In this document: piece after piece, positions 48,120 to 57,450 of the stretch
How positions within the stretch are numbered: the stretch's first letter is position 1
How the letters are laid out: every line of letters starts with the position of its first letter
Assembly (NCBI RefSeq): GCF_014642635.1
Contig: NZ_BMIQ01000001.1
Span: 1,116,001 to 1,180,000 of the forward strand
DNA length: 64,000 bases
Direction of reading: 5' to 3'
Source: Aureimonas endophytica
Lineage (GTDB): Bacteria > Pseudomonadota > Alphaproteobacteria > Rhizobiales > Rhizobiaceae
Program-made: the position numbers and the translations under genes
The notes under the pieces: generated by a model
The model's input: the letters and a program-made list of their open reading frames with translations, nothing else
Databases searched by the model: none
What the model was told of the DNA's origin: nothing

Positions 48120-48911
48120 TTACGCCAGCGCGTCCCATTCCGCCTTGCGGGCGGCCATCAGCATCTCGTTGCGCTTGACGAGCAGCGTCTCGTATTCGCC
48201 CCGCGCCTCGGCATAGCGTTGCGGCTTCACGTTCTCGATGACGATCTCCCCGGCCTCCGGCTGGCGTTCCAGAAGTTCGAAGGTCTCGGCGAGATAGCGG
48301 TCCAGCGGCATGGCGTTCTGGTCGCTCGCCTGCCGGTCGCCCATCAGGCCGGTGCGGACATAGGGCGGGATGAGCTCGATCACCTGGACGTTCGTCTCCC
48401 TCAGCTGGAGGCGGATCGCGTCCGTCCAGCCGCGAATGGCGAATTTCGTCGCCGTGTAGCTCGGCGTCATGGCGAAGGGCAGGTAGGCGATGCCCGACGT
48501 GACGGTGAGAATGGCGGCGCGCGGCCGGGAGAGAAGATGCGGCAGCAGCGCCGCCGTCAGGCGCATCGGCCCGAGAAGATTGGTGGCGACCGTCGCCTCC
48601 GCCACCTCCAGCATCGCGCCCGGCTTCGTCAGACGTTCGTTCTGCATGATGCCGGCCATGTGGACCACGGTGTCGAGCGCTGGAAAGCGCCGGACGATTT
48701 CCGCCCCGAAGGCGCGCACGGCTTCGGCGTCGCCGATATCCAGCGCCATCGCCGCCATTCCGGGATTGGCCGCCACCACCTCGTCCAGCGCCGACTGGCG
48801 GCGGCCGGCGATGATCACCTCGTTGCCGCGCCGCAGGAATTCCTCGGCCATGCCGCGCCCGATGCCCGAGCCGCCGCCGGTGACGAGAATGGTATTGCCG
48901 GTCATCCGCAT
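48120..48911 (-). CDS. SDR-family oxidoreductase (DltE-like)
   Basis: 263 residues from ATG 48911, with AGAGGA ahead. The NAD(P)-binding motif is ILVTGGGSGIGRGMAEEFLRRG, the catalytic Ser/Tyr/Lys are in TVTSGIAYLPF and SYTATKFAIRGW, and the C-terminal region contains ELIPPYVRTGLMGDR as in the DltE-like classical SDRs. The substrate is unknown. It lies 7 bp upstream of the exonuclease gene on the same strand, so both may be cotranscribed. Confidence 0.88.
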   Translation of the reverse strand: MRMTGNTILVTGGGSGIGRGMAEEFLRRGNEVIIAGRRQSALDEVVAANPGMAAMALDIGDAEAVRAFGAEIVRRFPALDTVVHMAGIMQNERLTKPGAMLEVAEATVATNLLGPMRLTAALLPHLLSRPRAAILTVTSGIAYLPFAMTPSYTATKFAIRGWTDAIRLQLRETNVQVIELIPPYVRTGLMGDRQASDQNAMPLDRYLAETFELLERQPEAGEIVIENVKPQRYAEARGEYETLLVKRNEMLMAARKAEWDALA

Positions 48912-49077
48912 CGGATCCGTCCTCTTTGCCTCGCGCGGCGCCCCGCGCCCGCCGGCCGCCGCCGGGCAAAAGCTATGGCCGTTTCGCGGCGTGGAAAGGC
49001 GTGCCTTGTCAAAGCTCGGGCGAAGGCCGCATAGCGGCGGCGCATCGAACGCTCCTCGCCGCAGGAAGACCACCGCC

Positions 49078-49980
49078 ATGCCGCTCGCCCTGTCCTCGAA
49101 CAATCCGCGCGCGGACCAGCGGGCGGCCTATGCGCAGGGCTATGCCGAGGGCGGCGATTTCGCCGCCGCCGCCGATCTGATGCGCCAGGCGCTGGAACTC
49201 GCGCCGGACTGGGCGGCGGGCTGGACCACGCTCGCCCTCCATCGGGAAAAGGCCGGCGATCGGGAGGGCGCGATCGCGGCCCTGCGGCAAGCGGTGGAGC
49301 TCGATCCGGCGGACGGGCTCGGCGCCGGCGCCAAGCTCGCGGCCCTCGGCGAGGCGCCGCCGCCGAGCGCCCTGCCGCCGGCCTTCGTGCGCGGCCTCTT
49401 CGACCAATATGCCGAACGATTCGAGCAGCAGTTGCGCGACCGGCTCGCCTATCGCGCGCCGGAGCTTCTCGGCGAGGCGATCCGCGCCGCCGGCCCCGGC
49501 GCCTTCGCGGCGGTGCTCGATCTCGGCTGCGGCACCGGCCTGATGGGAACGGTGCTGCGCCCCCTCGCGACGCGCCTCGTCGGCCTCGACCTCTCGCCGG
49601 CGATGCTCGCCAAGGCGCGGGCGAAGGGAGTCTATGACGCGCTCCACGAGAGCGACATCCTCGCCTTCGCGGCCGAGGAGGACGGTTTCGATCTCGTCGT
49701 GGCGGCCGATGTCCTGAACTATCTCGGCGATCTCGCCCCGGTCTTCGCCCGCGCCCGCCGCTGGCTGCGGCCCGGCGGGCTTCTGGCCTTCACGCTGGAG
49801 GCCCATGCCGGCGCGGAGCCCTTCGTCCTTCGCGAGACCCTGCGCTACGCCCATGCGGCGGAGGCGGTTTCCCGCCAACTCGCCGCCGCCGGCTTCGCCG
49901 CATCGGCGCCGCGGCACGTTCACCTGCGCGAGGATCGCGGCGAGCCGGTGGAAGGGTTGATATTCACCGCACGGGGGTAA
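49078..49980 (+). CDS. TPR-containing SAM-dependent methyltransferase
   Basis: 300 residues from ATG 49078. Two TPR-like helical hairpins come first (about 15-90: AQGYAEGGDFAAAADLMRQAL, TLALHREKAGDREGAIAAL). A class I methyltransferase fold follows, with AAVLDLGCGTGLMGTVL, VGLDLSPAMLAKARAKG and DLVVAADVLNYLGDLAPVFA. Proteins of this shape methylate small molecules or proteins; the substrate is not known. It is divergent from the SDR gene and is followed 9 bp later by the palindromic repeat element. Confidence 0.88.
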   Translation: MPLALSSNNPRADQRAAYAQGYAEGGDFAAAADLMRQALELAPDWAAGWTTLALHREKAGDREGAIAALRQAVELDPADGLGAGAKLAALGEAPPPSALPPAFVRGLFDQYAERFEQQLRDRLAYRAPELLGEAIRAAGPGAFAAVLDLGCGTGLMGTVLRPLATRLVGLDLSPAMLAKARAKGVYDALHESDILAFAAEEDGFDLVVAADVLNYLGDLAPVFARARRWLRPGGLLAFTLEAHAGAEPFVLRETLRYAHAAEAVSRQLAAAGFAASAPRHVHLREDRGEPVEGLIFTARG

Positions 49981-49989
49981 AGCCGCCTC

Positions 49990-50118
49990 CCTTCTCCCGA
50001 GTCGGGAGAAGGTCCCGGCAGGGGGATGAGGGAGTGACGGATGCCGGCGCCCCACGGCTCCCTCACCCGCCTCCCGAGCTTGTCGAGGGGCGGCACCCTC
50101 TCCCGGTTCGGGAGAGGG
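49990..50118. repeat. Dispersed palindromic intergenic element, copy B
   Basis: The 129-bp copy is bounded by CCTTCTCCCGA/TCGGGAGAAGG (49990-50012) and CCCTCTCCCG/CGGGAGAGGG (50096-50118). Read in reverse it aligns with the element at 14060-14187, including GGGTGAGGGAGCCG and CTCCCTCATCC. The copies are therefore inverted relative to each other and 36 kb apart. Confidence 0.8.
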
Positions 50119-50210
50119 AAGGCGGCGTCGCCGCCGTGCCATCCCGCAAGCCAGGGCTGGACCCGCATTGATTGTCGCATCTCCCGGAGTCACAGTCCGC
50201 CCTGGGAGGG

Positions 50211-50906
50211 ATGGCGACGACAAGACGAGAGAGCACCGTGCCGAGCGAAGCCGAGCGGATCGAACTGGAGGCGACGCGCAAGGCGCATCGCTTCGGCAAC
50301 TGGGCGGCGACGGCGACGCGGCACAGTCCCTGGGAAGACGTGCTCGGCATCGTCGCGGGCACGGCGCTCACCGCCCTCGGCATCGCGATGCTCGGCTCGC
50401 TCGGCTTCCTCACCGGCGGCATGGCGGGCCTCGCCTTCGTGCTTCACTATCTCACAGGCTGGAATTTCGGTCTCGTCTTCTTCGTCCTCAACCTGCCCTT
50501 CTACGCGCTCGCCATCGGCCGCATGGGCCGCGCCTTCACGCTGAAGACGGCGCTCGCCGTGACGCTCCTGTCGCTGATGACCGCCTTCAGCCCCGCCGTC
50601 ATCCGCTTCGCGGCGATCGAGCCCGTCACGGGCGCCTGTCTCGGCGGCCTCCTCGTCGGCTTCGGCCTTCTGGCCCTGTTCCGCCACCGCGCCTCGGCCG
50701 GCGGCGTCGGCGTCCTGGCGATCTTCCTGCAGGACCGTTTCGGCTGGCGGGCCGGCCTCACCCAGCTCGCCGTCGATCTCCTGGTGCTCGTCACCGCCAT
50801 TCTCGCCGTGCCGCCCCGCGCCGTCCTTCTCTCGGTGCTCGGCGCCCTCGTGCTGAACCTCTTCCTCGCGATCAACCATCGCACCGATCGCTATCTGGCG
50901 CGCTAG
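50211..50906 (+). CDS. YitT-family membrane protein
   Basis: About 231 residues from ATG 50211. The GGGAGGG just before it is closer than usual, so GTG 50238 is a possible alternative. Five or six membrane helices follow a short cytosolic start: DVLGIVAGTALTALGIAMLG, then GGMAGLAFVLHYLTGWNFGL, VFFVLNLPFYALAIG and the end LSVLGALVLNLFLAINHR. GGxAGLAxxLHYxTG is typical of the YitT/DUF161 family, whose role is unknown. It lies 43 bp ahead of the helicase gene on the same strand. Confidence 0.88.
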   Translation: MATTRRESTVPSEAERIELEATRKAHRFGNWAATATRHSPWEDVLGIVAGTALTALGIAMLGSLGFLTGGMAGLAFVLHYLTGWNFGLVFFVLNLPFYALAIGRMGRAFTLKTALAVTLLSLMTAFSPAVIRFAAIEPVTGACLGGLLVGFGLLALFRHRASAGGVGVLAIFLQDRFGWRAGLTQLAVDLLVLVTAILAVPPRAVLLSVLGALVLNLFLAINHRTDRYLAR

Positions 50907-50949
50907 AGGCGCCCTTTTCGCGGGGCCCGGCGAGCCTTACCTCTAGCGC

Positions 50950-53505
50950 GTGATCCCCGCGCCCGTTCTCGACCTCGCCCCCGCCCTTCTTCCGCCGCGC
51001 TTCGCCGAATGGTTCGCGGCGAAGGGCTGGGCGCCGAGGCCGCATCAGCTCGACCTGCTGGAGCGCGCCGAGCGCGGCGCCTCCGTCCTCCTCATCGCGC
51101 CGACCGGCGCCGGCAAGACGCTGGCGGGCTTCCTGCCCTCGCTGGTCGATCTGTCCCGGCGGCCGCGGCGCAGGCCCGGCACGCGGCCGCCCGGCGTCCA
51201 TACGCTCTACGTCTCGCCGCTGAAGGCGCTCGCCACCGACATCCAGCGCAATCTCGCCGCGCCGGTCGAGGAGATGGGCCTCGCCATCGCGATGGAGGGA
51301 CGCACCGGCGACACGTCGCAGTCGCGCCGCCAGCGCCAGCGCCTCAACCCGCCCGACATCCTCCTGACGACGCCGGAGCAGCTGGCGCTCCTGATTTCGG
51401 GCAAGGACGCGGAAACCTTCTTTTCCGATCTCTCCACGGTCATCTTCGACGAGTTGCACTCGCTCGTCGCCTCGAAGCGCGGCCAGCTTCTGGCGCTGGG
51501 CCTCGCCCGGCTGCGGAGGCTGCGGCCGGATCTGAAGACGATCGGCCTTTCCGCCACCGTGTCCGAGCCGGACGAGCTGCGCGCCTGGCTGGTCGGCCAG
51601 GAGCCCGACGCGCCGTCGCGTCTCGCCGATCTCGTCACCGTCGCCGGCGGCGCGCTGCCCGAGATCACCATCCTGAAGTCGCGCGAGCGCGTGCCCTGGC
51701 AGGGCCATATGTGCCGCTATGCGATGCCGGAGATCTACGAGGCGATCCGCCGGCACAAGACGACGCTCCTCTTCGTCAACACCCGCTCGCAGGCCGAGCT
51801 GCTCTTCCAGGAACTCTGGCGGATCAACGAGGAGACGCTGCCGATCGCGCTCCATCACGGCTCGCTTGATGTCGGCCAGCGCCGCCGGGTCGAGGCGGCC
51901 ATGGCCGCGAACGAGCTGCGGGCCGTCGTCGCCACCTCGACGCTCGATCTCGGCATCGACTGGGGCGATGTCGATCTCGTCGTGCATGTCGGCGCGCCGA
52001 AGGGCGCCTCGCGCCTCGCCCAGCGCATCGGCCGCGCCAATCACCGCATGGACGAGCCCTCGAAGGCGATCCTCGTGCCGGCCAATCGCTTCGAGGTCAT
52101 GGAATGCCAGGCGGCGCTCGACGCCAACTATCTCGGCGACCAGGACTCGCCGCCGATGCGCGAGGGCTGTCTCGACGTCCTCGCCCAGCATGTGCTCGGC
52201 ATGGCCTGCGCCGCGCCCTTCCGCGCCGACGATCTCTTCGCCGAGGTGCGGAGCGCCTTTCCCTATCGCGCCCTCGACCGCGAGACCTTCGACCGCGTGG
52301 TCGATTTCGTGGCGACCGGCGGCTACAGCCTGCGGGTCTACGAGCGCTATGCCAAGATCCGCCTCACCGAGGACGGCACCTGGCGGATCACCCATCCCTC
52401 CGTCGCGCAGGCCTATCGGATGAATGCCGGCACGATCATCGAATCGGAGACGCTGACCGTGCGGATGATCCGGGCGAAGACGCGCGCCGCCATCGGACGC
52501 GGCGGCATGGTGCTCGGCAAGATCGAGGAGAATTTCCTCGAGACCCTGTCGCCCGGCGACACCTTCCTGTTCTCCGGCCATGTCGTGCGCTTCGAGGGCA
52601 TCCACGAGATGGAATGCCTCGTCACCAAGACGAAGGGCGAGGAGGCGAAGGTCCCCTATTACGGCGGCCAGAAGTTTCCGATGACGACCTTTCTCGCCGC
52701 CCGCATCCGCGAGATGCTGGCCGATCCGGAGAAATGGGGCGCCCTGCCGCCGCAGGTGCGCGAATGGCTCGGCATCCAGCGCGAGAAATCGGCGATCCCG
52801 GCGGCCGACGAGATGCTGGTCGAGACCTTTCCGAACGGCAACCGCTTCTTCATGGTCGCCTATCCCTTCGAGGGGCGCCTGGCGCATCAGACGCTCGGCA
52901 TGCTCCTGACGCGGCGGCTGGAGCGGGCGCGGGCGAAGCCGCTCGGCTTCGTCGCGACCGACTATGCGCTGTCGATCTGGGGGCTCGGCGATCTCGGCGC
53001 GATGTTCGCCGACGGCCGGCTGTCGCTGGAGGACCTCTTCGACGAGGACATGCTGGGCGACGATCTCGAAGCCTGGATGGCCGATTCCTGGCTGCTGAAG
53101 CGCACCTTCCGGCAATGCGCGGTGATCGCCGGGCTGGTGCAGAAGAACCAGCCGGGGCGCGAGAAGACCGGCCGGCAGGTGACCGTCTCCTCCGATCTCG
53201 TCTACGACGTGCTACGCGCCCACGAGCCGGACCACATCCTGCTGCGCGCCACCTGGGCGGACGCGGCGACCGGCCTTCTCGACGTCCGGCGCGTGTCCGA
53301 CCTCCTCGCCCGCGTCCGCCACCGCATCCTGCACCGCGACCTACCCGAGATCTCGCCGCTCGCCGTGCCGATCATGCTGGAAGCCGGCCGCGAACGCATC
53401 GAGGGCGAGGCGCGCGACGAATTGCTGGCCGAGGCGATGGAGATCGAACTCATCGGAAAAGCCTTGTCGGATAAAGGCCAGTTCCGCTCGAACACGCTAA
53501 CCTAA
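50950..53505 (+). CDS. Ligase-associated DEXH-box helicase (Lhr family)
   Basis: 851 residues from GTG 50950. Walker A is LLIAPTGAGKTLAGFLPSL, motif Ia YVSPLKALATDIQRNL, motif II VIFDELHSL (DELH), motif III GLSATVSEPDEL, motif VI QRIGRANHRMDEP. The C-terminal DUF4440-like/Lhr extension holds AYPFEGRLAHQTLGMLLTRRLERA. This is the helicase of the ligase-associated DNA repair set. Its companions in the window are the exonuclease 2.8 kb upstream on the other strand and PdeM 2.3 kb downstream. It probably acts on damaged or recombining DNA, but the precise reaction is not established. Confidence 0.92.
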   Translation: MIPAPVLDLAPALLPPRFAEWFAAKGWAPRPHQLDLLERAERGASVLLIAPTGAGKTLAGFLPSLVDLSRRPRRRPGTRPPGVHTLYVSPLKALATDIQRNLAAPVEEMGLAIAMEGRTGDTSQSRRQRQRLNPPDILLTTPEQLALLISGKDAETFFSDLSTVIFDELHSLVASKRGQLLALGLARLRRLRPDLKTIGLSATVSEPDELRAWLVGQEPDAPSRLADLVTVAGGALPEITILKSRERVPWQGHMCRYAMPEIYEAIRRHKTTLLFVNTRSQAELLFQELWRINEETLPIALHHGSLDVGQRRRVEAAMAANELRAVVATSTLDLGIDWGDVDLVVHVGAPKGASRLAQRIGRANHRMDEPSKAILVPANRFEVMECQAALDANYLGDQDSPPMREGCLDVLAQHVLGMACAAPFRADDLFAEVRSAFPYRALDRETFDRVVDFVATGGYSLRVYERYAKIRLTEDGTWRITHPSVAQAYRMNAGTIIESETLTVRMIRAKTRAAIGRGGMVLGKIEENFLETLSPGDTFLFSGHVVRFEGIHEMECLVTKTKGEEAKVPYYGGQKFPMTTFLAARIREMLADPEKWGALPPQVREWLGIQREKSAIPAADEMLVETFPNGNRFFMVAYPFEGRLAHQTLGMLLTRRLERARAKPLGFVATDYALSIWGLGDLGAMFADGRLSLEDLFDEDMLGDDLEAWMADSWLLKRTFRQCAVIAGLVQKNQPGREKTGRQVTVSSDLVYDVLRAHEPDHILLRATWADAATGLLDVRRVSDLLARVRHRILHRDLPEISPLAVPIMLEAGRERIEGEARDELLAEAMEIELIGKALSDKGQFRSNTLT

Positions 53506-53694
53506 TGCCAGCGCCGATCCGGCGATCGTGACGGTTCTCCCTGCCATCGTCTTTCCGGCTCGACGGCGGAGAGAAGGACGTGGAACGATGGATAGGCTTC
53601 GGTCGAGGCGCGATGTTGAGATTCCGCCTCTGCCCTGCGGGCCATTCTGGGAATTGCCACGGCCCCGTCTCAAAAACCTGCCTGGAGACGATCG

Positions 53695-54003
53695 ATGACC
53701 GAGGCGCCGAAGTCTTTCCACCGCTTCGCGGAAGCCGTCATGCAGGACATTCACCTATTCAAGACGAAGGCCGAATTCTTTCGTTTCGCGCTCGGCCGCA
53801 TGTCCAGCGCGGAGCGCGGCGAATTCGAGGAATTCGTCGACAGACTGAATGCCGGTGAAATCAGCGACCGAGACTTGCAGGCATCGTGGAACAGTTCAGC
53901 GGCGGACCTTCTGTTCCCCGATCCGATCGATCTCCATCGCTTCCTCACCGAGGCGGCAACCTATGCCAAGGTCGTGCCACCGCGGCACCGTTTCGGGCGC
54001 TGA
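53695..54003 (+). CDS. Small hypothetical protein
   Basis: 102 residues from ATG 53695. A soluble, helical protein (FAEAVMQDIHLFKTKAEFFRF, SSAERGEFEEFVDRLNAGE, DLHRFLTEAATYAKVVPP) with no recognised domain. It ends 13 bp from the convergent SulP gene. Codon use is slightly less GC-biased than its neighbours. The 189 bases between the helicase and this gene hold no other visible feature. Confidence 0.5.
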   Translation: MTEAPKSFHRFAEAVMQDIHLFKTKAEFFRFALGRMSSAERGEFEEFVDRLNAGEISDRDLQASWNSSAADLLFPDPIDLHRFLTEAATYAKVVPPRHRFGR

Positions 54004-54016
54004 TCCTTGCCGAGGC

Positions 54017-55507
54017 TCAATGCCCCGGCTGTATCTCCAACGCATCGGCACGGTTCTGGATCGTCAGCTTGTCGACCAACGTCCGCGAGGCCTCGTTCAT
54101 GCCGACGATTTCCACCGCGATGCCGGCCTTCTTGAAGCGCAGCGCCACCTTGTCGAGCGCGCCGACACCGGTGAGGTCCCAGATATGGGCGCGGGAGACG
54201 TCGATCACGACGCGCTCCAACCGCTCCTTCGTGTCGAAGGCGTCGACGAACTGGCCGGCCGAGGCGAAGAAGACCTGACCTTCCACCAGATAGCGCCGCT
54301 CGCGCCCGTCGGGCGAAAGTTCCGAGGTCACGCGGAAGATCTGGGCGATCTTGGAGGCGAAGAACAGGCCGGACAGAAGGACGCCGGCAAAGACGCCGAG
54401 AGCGAGGTTATGCGTCCAGACGACGATCACCACCGTCGCCAGCATCACGACGGAGGAGCGGCGCGGATGGATGACGAGGCTCTTCAGCGAGGCCCAGTCG
54501 AAGGTGCCGATCGAAACCATGATCATCACCGCGACCAGCGCCGGCATCGGGATGATGCGCACGAGATCGCCGAGGCCGACGACGAGGATGAGCAGGAAGA
54601 CGCCCGCCGCGAAGCAGGACAGCCGCCCGCGCCCGCCGGAGCGCACATTGATGCCCGACTGGCCGATCATCGCGCAGCCCGCCATGCCGCCGAGAAAGCC
54701 CGTGGCGAAGTTGGCGATGCCCTGCCCCATGCATTCGCGGTTCTTGTCGGAGGACGTGTCGGTATAATCGTCGATGACATTGGCGGTCATCAGGGATTCC
54801 AGGAGGCCGACCAGCGCGATGCCGACCGAATAGGGCAGGATGATCCAGAGCGTCTCCAGCGTCAGCGGCACGTCCGGCAGGAGGAAGCTCGGCAGCGTCG
54901 ACGGCAGCTCGCCCATGTCGCCCACCGTGCGGACCTCGATGCCGGAGAACCAGACGAGCGCCGTCAGGACCGCGATCGAGACAAGCGGCGACGGCACCGC
55001 CTTGGTGAGCCGCGGCAGGCCGTAGATGATGGCGAGACCGGCGGCGACGAGCGCATAGGTCGCGGGCGTCACATGGGTGAGCTCGGGAAGCTGGGCGAGG
55101 AAGATCAGGATCGCCAGCGCGTTGACGAAGCCCGTCATCACCGAGCGCGAGACGAAGCGCATCAGGTCGCCGAGGCGGCAGAGGCCGCAGGCCATCTGGA
55201 CGAGGCCGGCGAGGATCGTCGCGGCGAAGAGATATTGCAGCCCGTGATCGCGCACCAGCGTGACCATGAGCACGGCGGTGGCCGCGGTGGCGGCCGAGAT
55301 CATCGCCGGGCGGCCGCCGAAGACGGCGGTGAGGACGGCGATGGAGAAGGAGGCGTAGAGCCCGATCTTGGGATCGACGCCGGCGATGAGCGAGAAGGCG
55401 ATCGCCTCGGGAATCAGGGCGAGCGCGACGACGAGGCCGGACAGGAGATCGGCGCGGACATTGCCGAGCCAGTCCGCGCGGAGTTCGGAACGGGAGAAGA
55501 ATCGCAT
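54017..55507 (-). CDS. SulP-family anion transporter with STAS domain
   Basis: 496 residues from ATG 55507. The SulP core (about 1-375) has the family motif [23 protein letters not shown] near the front and [27 protein letters not shown] in the middle, with about 12-14 membrane segments. The STAS domain (about 405-490) reads [20 protein letters not shown] and [21 protein letters not shown]. SulP proteins carry sulfate, bicarbonate or other anions across the inner membrane. The substrate cannot be read here. Confidence 0.93.
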   Translation of the reverse strand: MRFFSRSELRADWLGNVRADLLSGLVVALALIPEAIAFSLIAGVDPKIGLYASFSIAVLTAVFGGRPAMISAATAATAVLMVTLVRDHGLQYLFAATILAGLVQMACGLCRLGDLMRFVSRSVMTGFVNALAILIFLAQLPELTHVTPATYALVAAGLAIIYGLPRLTKAVPSPLVSIAVLTALVWFSGIEVRTVGDMGELPSTLPSFLLPDVPLTLETLWIILPYSVGIALVGLLESLMTANVIDDYTDTSSDKNRECMGQGIANFATGFLGGMAGCAMIGQSGINVRSGGRGRLSCFAAGVFLLILVVGLGDLVRIIPMPALVAVMIMVSIGTFDWASLKSLVIHPRRSSVVMLATVVIVVWTHNLALGVFAGVLLSGLFFASKIAQIFRVTSELSPDGRERRYLVEGQVFFASAGQFVDAFDTKERLERVVIDVSRAHIWDLTGVGALDKVALRFKKAGIAVEIVGMNEASRTLVDKLTIQNRADALEIQPGH

Positions 55508-55761
55508 CGAAGGGCAACGGGAGGCCGGACGCGCGTCGACACGGAAGTTCGAGGCTGCACCTTGCGTCAAGGCCGGGGTCTTGGAGTGGCCGAGGGATAG
55601 GCGCCCGGCATAGCCACCGGCGGGGCCGGTCCTTGTGCGGCGCGAAAATGCCCGCGCGTCAATCCTGCGTCAAGAGGACTCGGCCGCCGGGCCAGCCTTG
55701 CCATTGCCGCAAAGCGCGATTCTATGCGAACGAAACGCGAATGGAAGCGAAGCGGAGCCCG

Positions 55762-56481
55762 ATGAACGCGATCCTGCGCCGAAGCCGGCAATCGCAGGCC
55801 GCCGCCGAGGAGGCGGTGGTCAACGACGAGACCGTGCTCTGCGACCCGTCCGGCGTGCTCTTCGTGCCCGCCGAGGACCTGCTCGTCGTCTCGGATCTGC
55901 ATCTGGAGAAGGGCGCCGCCTTCGCCCGGCGCGGCATGTTCCTGCCGCCCTACGACACGGCGGCGACGCTCACCCTCTTCGGCGCGGCACTCGAGCGCTA
56001 CCAGCCGCGCCGCGTGGTCTGCCTCGGCGATTCCTTCCACGACCGCCATGGCGCGGCCTTCATGCCGGCGCCCTTCCGCGAAGCGCTGACCGGGCTGATG
56101 GCCGGGCGCGACTGGCTCTGGATCCTCGGCAATCACGATCCCGAGCCGCCGGCCTTCGTCGGCGGCGAGACGGTCGAGGAGGCGACGATCGGCCGCCTCG
56201 CCTTCCGCCACGAGCCGCGTCCCGCCCACCGTCCGGGCGAGATCGCCGGCCATCTCCATCCGATGGCGCGGATCGCCCGGGCCGGGCGCAGCGTGCGCGG
56301 CGCCTGTTTTGCGACGGACGGGGCGCGCATGATCATGCCGAGCTTCGGCGTGACGACCGGCGGTCTCAACGTGCTCGACCGCCCCTTCGCCGGCCTGTTC
56401 CGGCCGGAGACGGCGAAGGCCTATGTCATCGGCGCGGCGCGCATCTATCCGATCGGCTTCGCCAGTCTCTCACGCGGCTGA
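55762..56481 (+). CDS. pdeM: Ligase-associated DNA damage response phosphoesterase PdeM
   Basis: 239 residues from ATG 55762; ATG 55741 is an alternative. Calcineurin-like phosphoesterase motifs appear in order: VVSDLHLEKGAAFARRG, VCLGDSFHDRHGAAF, WILGNHDPEPP, GEIAGHLHPMARI, then PSFGVTTGGLNVLD. PdeM is the phosphoesterase of the ligase-associated set, thought to trim DNA ends or 2',3'-cyclic phosphates. Its 3' end overlaps the convergent DUF3429 gene by 12 bases. Confidence 0.92.
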   Translation: MNAILRRSRQSQAAAEEAVVNDETVLCDPSGVLFVPAEDLLVVSDLHLEKGAAFARRGMFLPPYDTAATLTLFGAALERYQPRRVVCLGDSFHDRHGAAFMPAPFREALTGLMAGRDWLWILGNHDPEPPAFVGGETVEEATIGRLAFRHEPRPAHRPGEIAGHLHPMARIARAGRSVRGACFATDGARMIMPSFGVTTGGLNVLDRPFAGLFRPETAKAYVIGAARIYPIGFASLSRG

Positions 56482-56982
56482 GGCGGCGGCGCCATAGGTC
56501 GCGACGAAGCTCGCGATCTGGCAGACGACGACGACGACGGTGAGCGTCACCCGCAGCTTGCGGAAATAGAGCGGCAGCGCCCCGCGCCGGATCGCCAGGA
56601 CATCCCAGACGCCCTGCAGCAGGAAGGCGAGCGCGAAGCCGGCGAAGAGCCAGGGCGCCGGCAGGAAGAGCAGGATCCAGCCGACCAGCGCCGGCACGAT
56701 CGAGAGGATCAGCGTGCCGCGCCCGCTCGCCGAAGTCATCAGCGAGGAGCCCCAGCGGATGCCGCCGAGAAAGGACAGGATGACGGCGCTGTAGCCGCCG
56801 AGCGCCTTCACCAGGAGATCGAAGGCGATAAACTCGCGGCCGGCATAGAGCAGCGCGGCGGTCGGCAGGACGAAGGGCACGAGCCCGCCGAGACCGAGGC
56901 TCCAGAGCGTCGGGCGATGCCGCGAATAATCCAGGTCCCAGGGCCGGCCGCCCGTCTCCGCCGCTCCGTCCGCATCCGCCAT
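56470..56982 (-). CDS. DUF3429 membrane protein
   Basis: 170 residues from ATG 56982. Five membrane helices: LGLGGLVPFVLPTAALLYAG, then AVILSFLGGIRWG, LSIVPALVGWILLFLP, APWLFAGFALAFLLQGVWD and LTVVVVVCQIASFVATYG. The FLGGIRWG motif identifies the DUF3429 family. Its function is unknown. It is convergent to pdeM, with a 12-base overlap. Confidence 0.88.
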   Translation of the reverse strand: MADADGAAETGGRPWDLDYSRHRPTLWSLGLGGLVPFVLPTAALLYAGREFIAFDLLVKALGGYSAVILSFLGGIRWGSSLMTSASGRGTLILSIVPALVGWILLFLPAPWLFAGFALAFLLQGVWDVLAIRRGALPLYFRKLRVTLTVVVVVCQIASFVATYGAAASAA

Positions 56983-57070
56983 TCCGCCGCTCCCTCTGCC
57001 GCGCCGCCCGGAGGGGCAAGTTGCGCGGCGGGCGCGTTCGGCAAGGCGAAGCGATGTCGCGGCGGAAGGT

Positions 57071-57412
57071 TCAGCCCTTCATCTCGATCTCGACGAAGGA
57101 TAGCGGCGTCGTGCCGGCATTCTTCACGTCGTGCTTCACGCCGCGCGGCCGGCGGTAGCTCTGGCCGGCCTTGACCTCGGCCTCGGTCACCACGCCGTCG
57201 ACCTCGTAGGCCATGGTGGCATCGGTGAGGATGACGACGGCATAGTCCATCGTGTGCTCGTGCCAGCCGGTGGCCGCGCCGGGCTCGAAGTCCCAGCGGG
57301 TGATCCTCGCCCGCTCGTCGTCGACGAGAAGGGTCGCAACGGCGGGAACGGTGCAGGCGAAGGCCATCGGCTTGTCCGGCGCTGGGTGTGGGTCTTTTCG
57401 CCATCCTTTCAT
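57071..57412 (-). CDS. Cupin-fold small protein
   Basis: 113 residues from the first start; ATG 57367 (MAFACTVPAVATLLVD) gives 98 residues and may be the real start, since neither has a good ribosome site. The single cupin domain shows metal-site motif 1 in FEPGAATGWHEHTMDY (two His) and motif 2 in RRPRGVKHDVKNAG (one His). Small cupins bind a metal and act as isomerases, oxygenases or stabilisers; the substrate is unknown. It is a stand-alone gene. Confidence 0.8.
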   Translation of the reverse strand: MKGWRKDPHPAPDKPMAFACTVPAVATLLVDDERARITRWDFEPGAATGWHEHTMDYAVVILTDATMAYEVDGVVTEAEVKAGQSYRRPRGVKHDVKNAGTTPLSFVEIEMKG

Positions 57413-57450
57413 CGGCGCCCGGCCGCTGGCAAGCGCGAAGCGGCCGGCGC

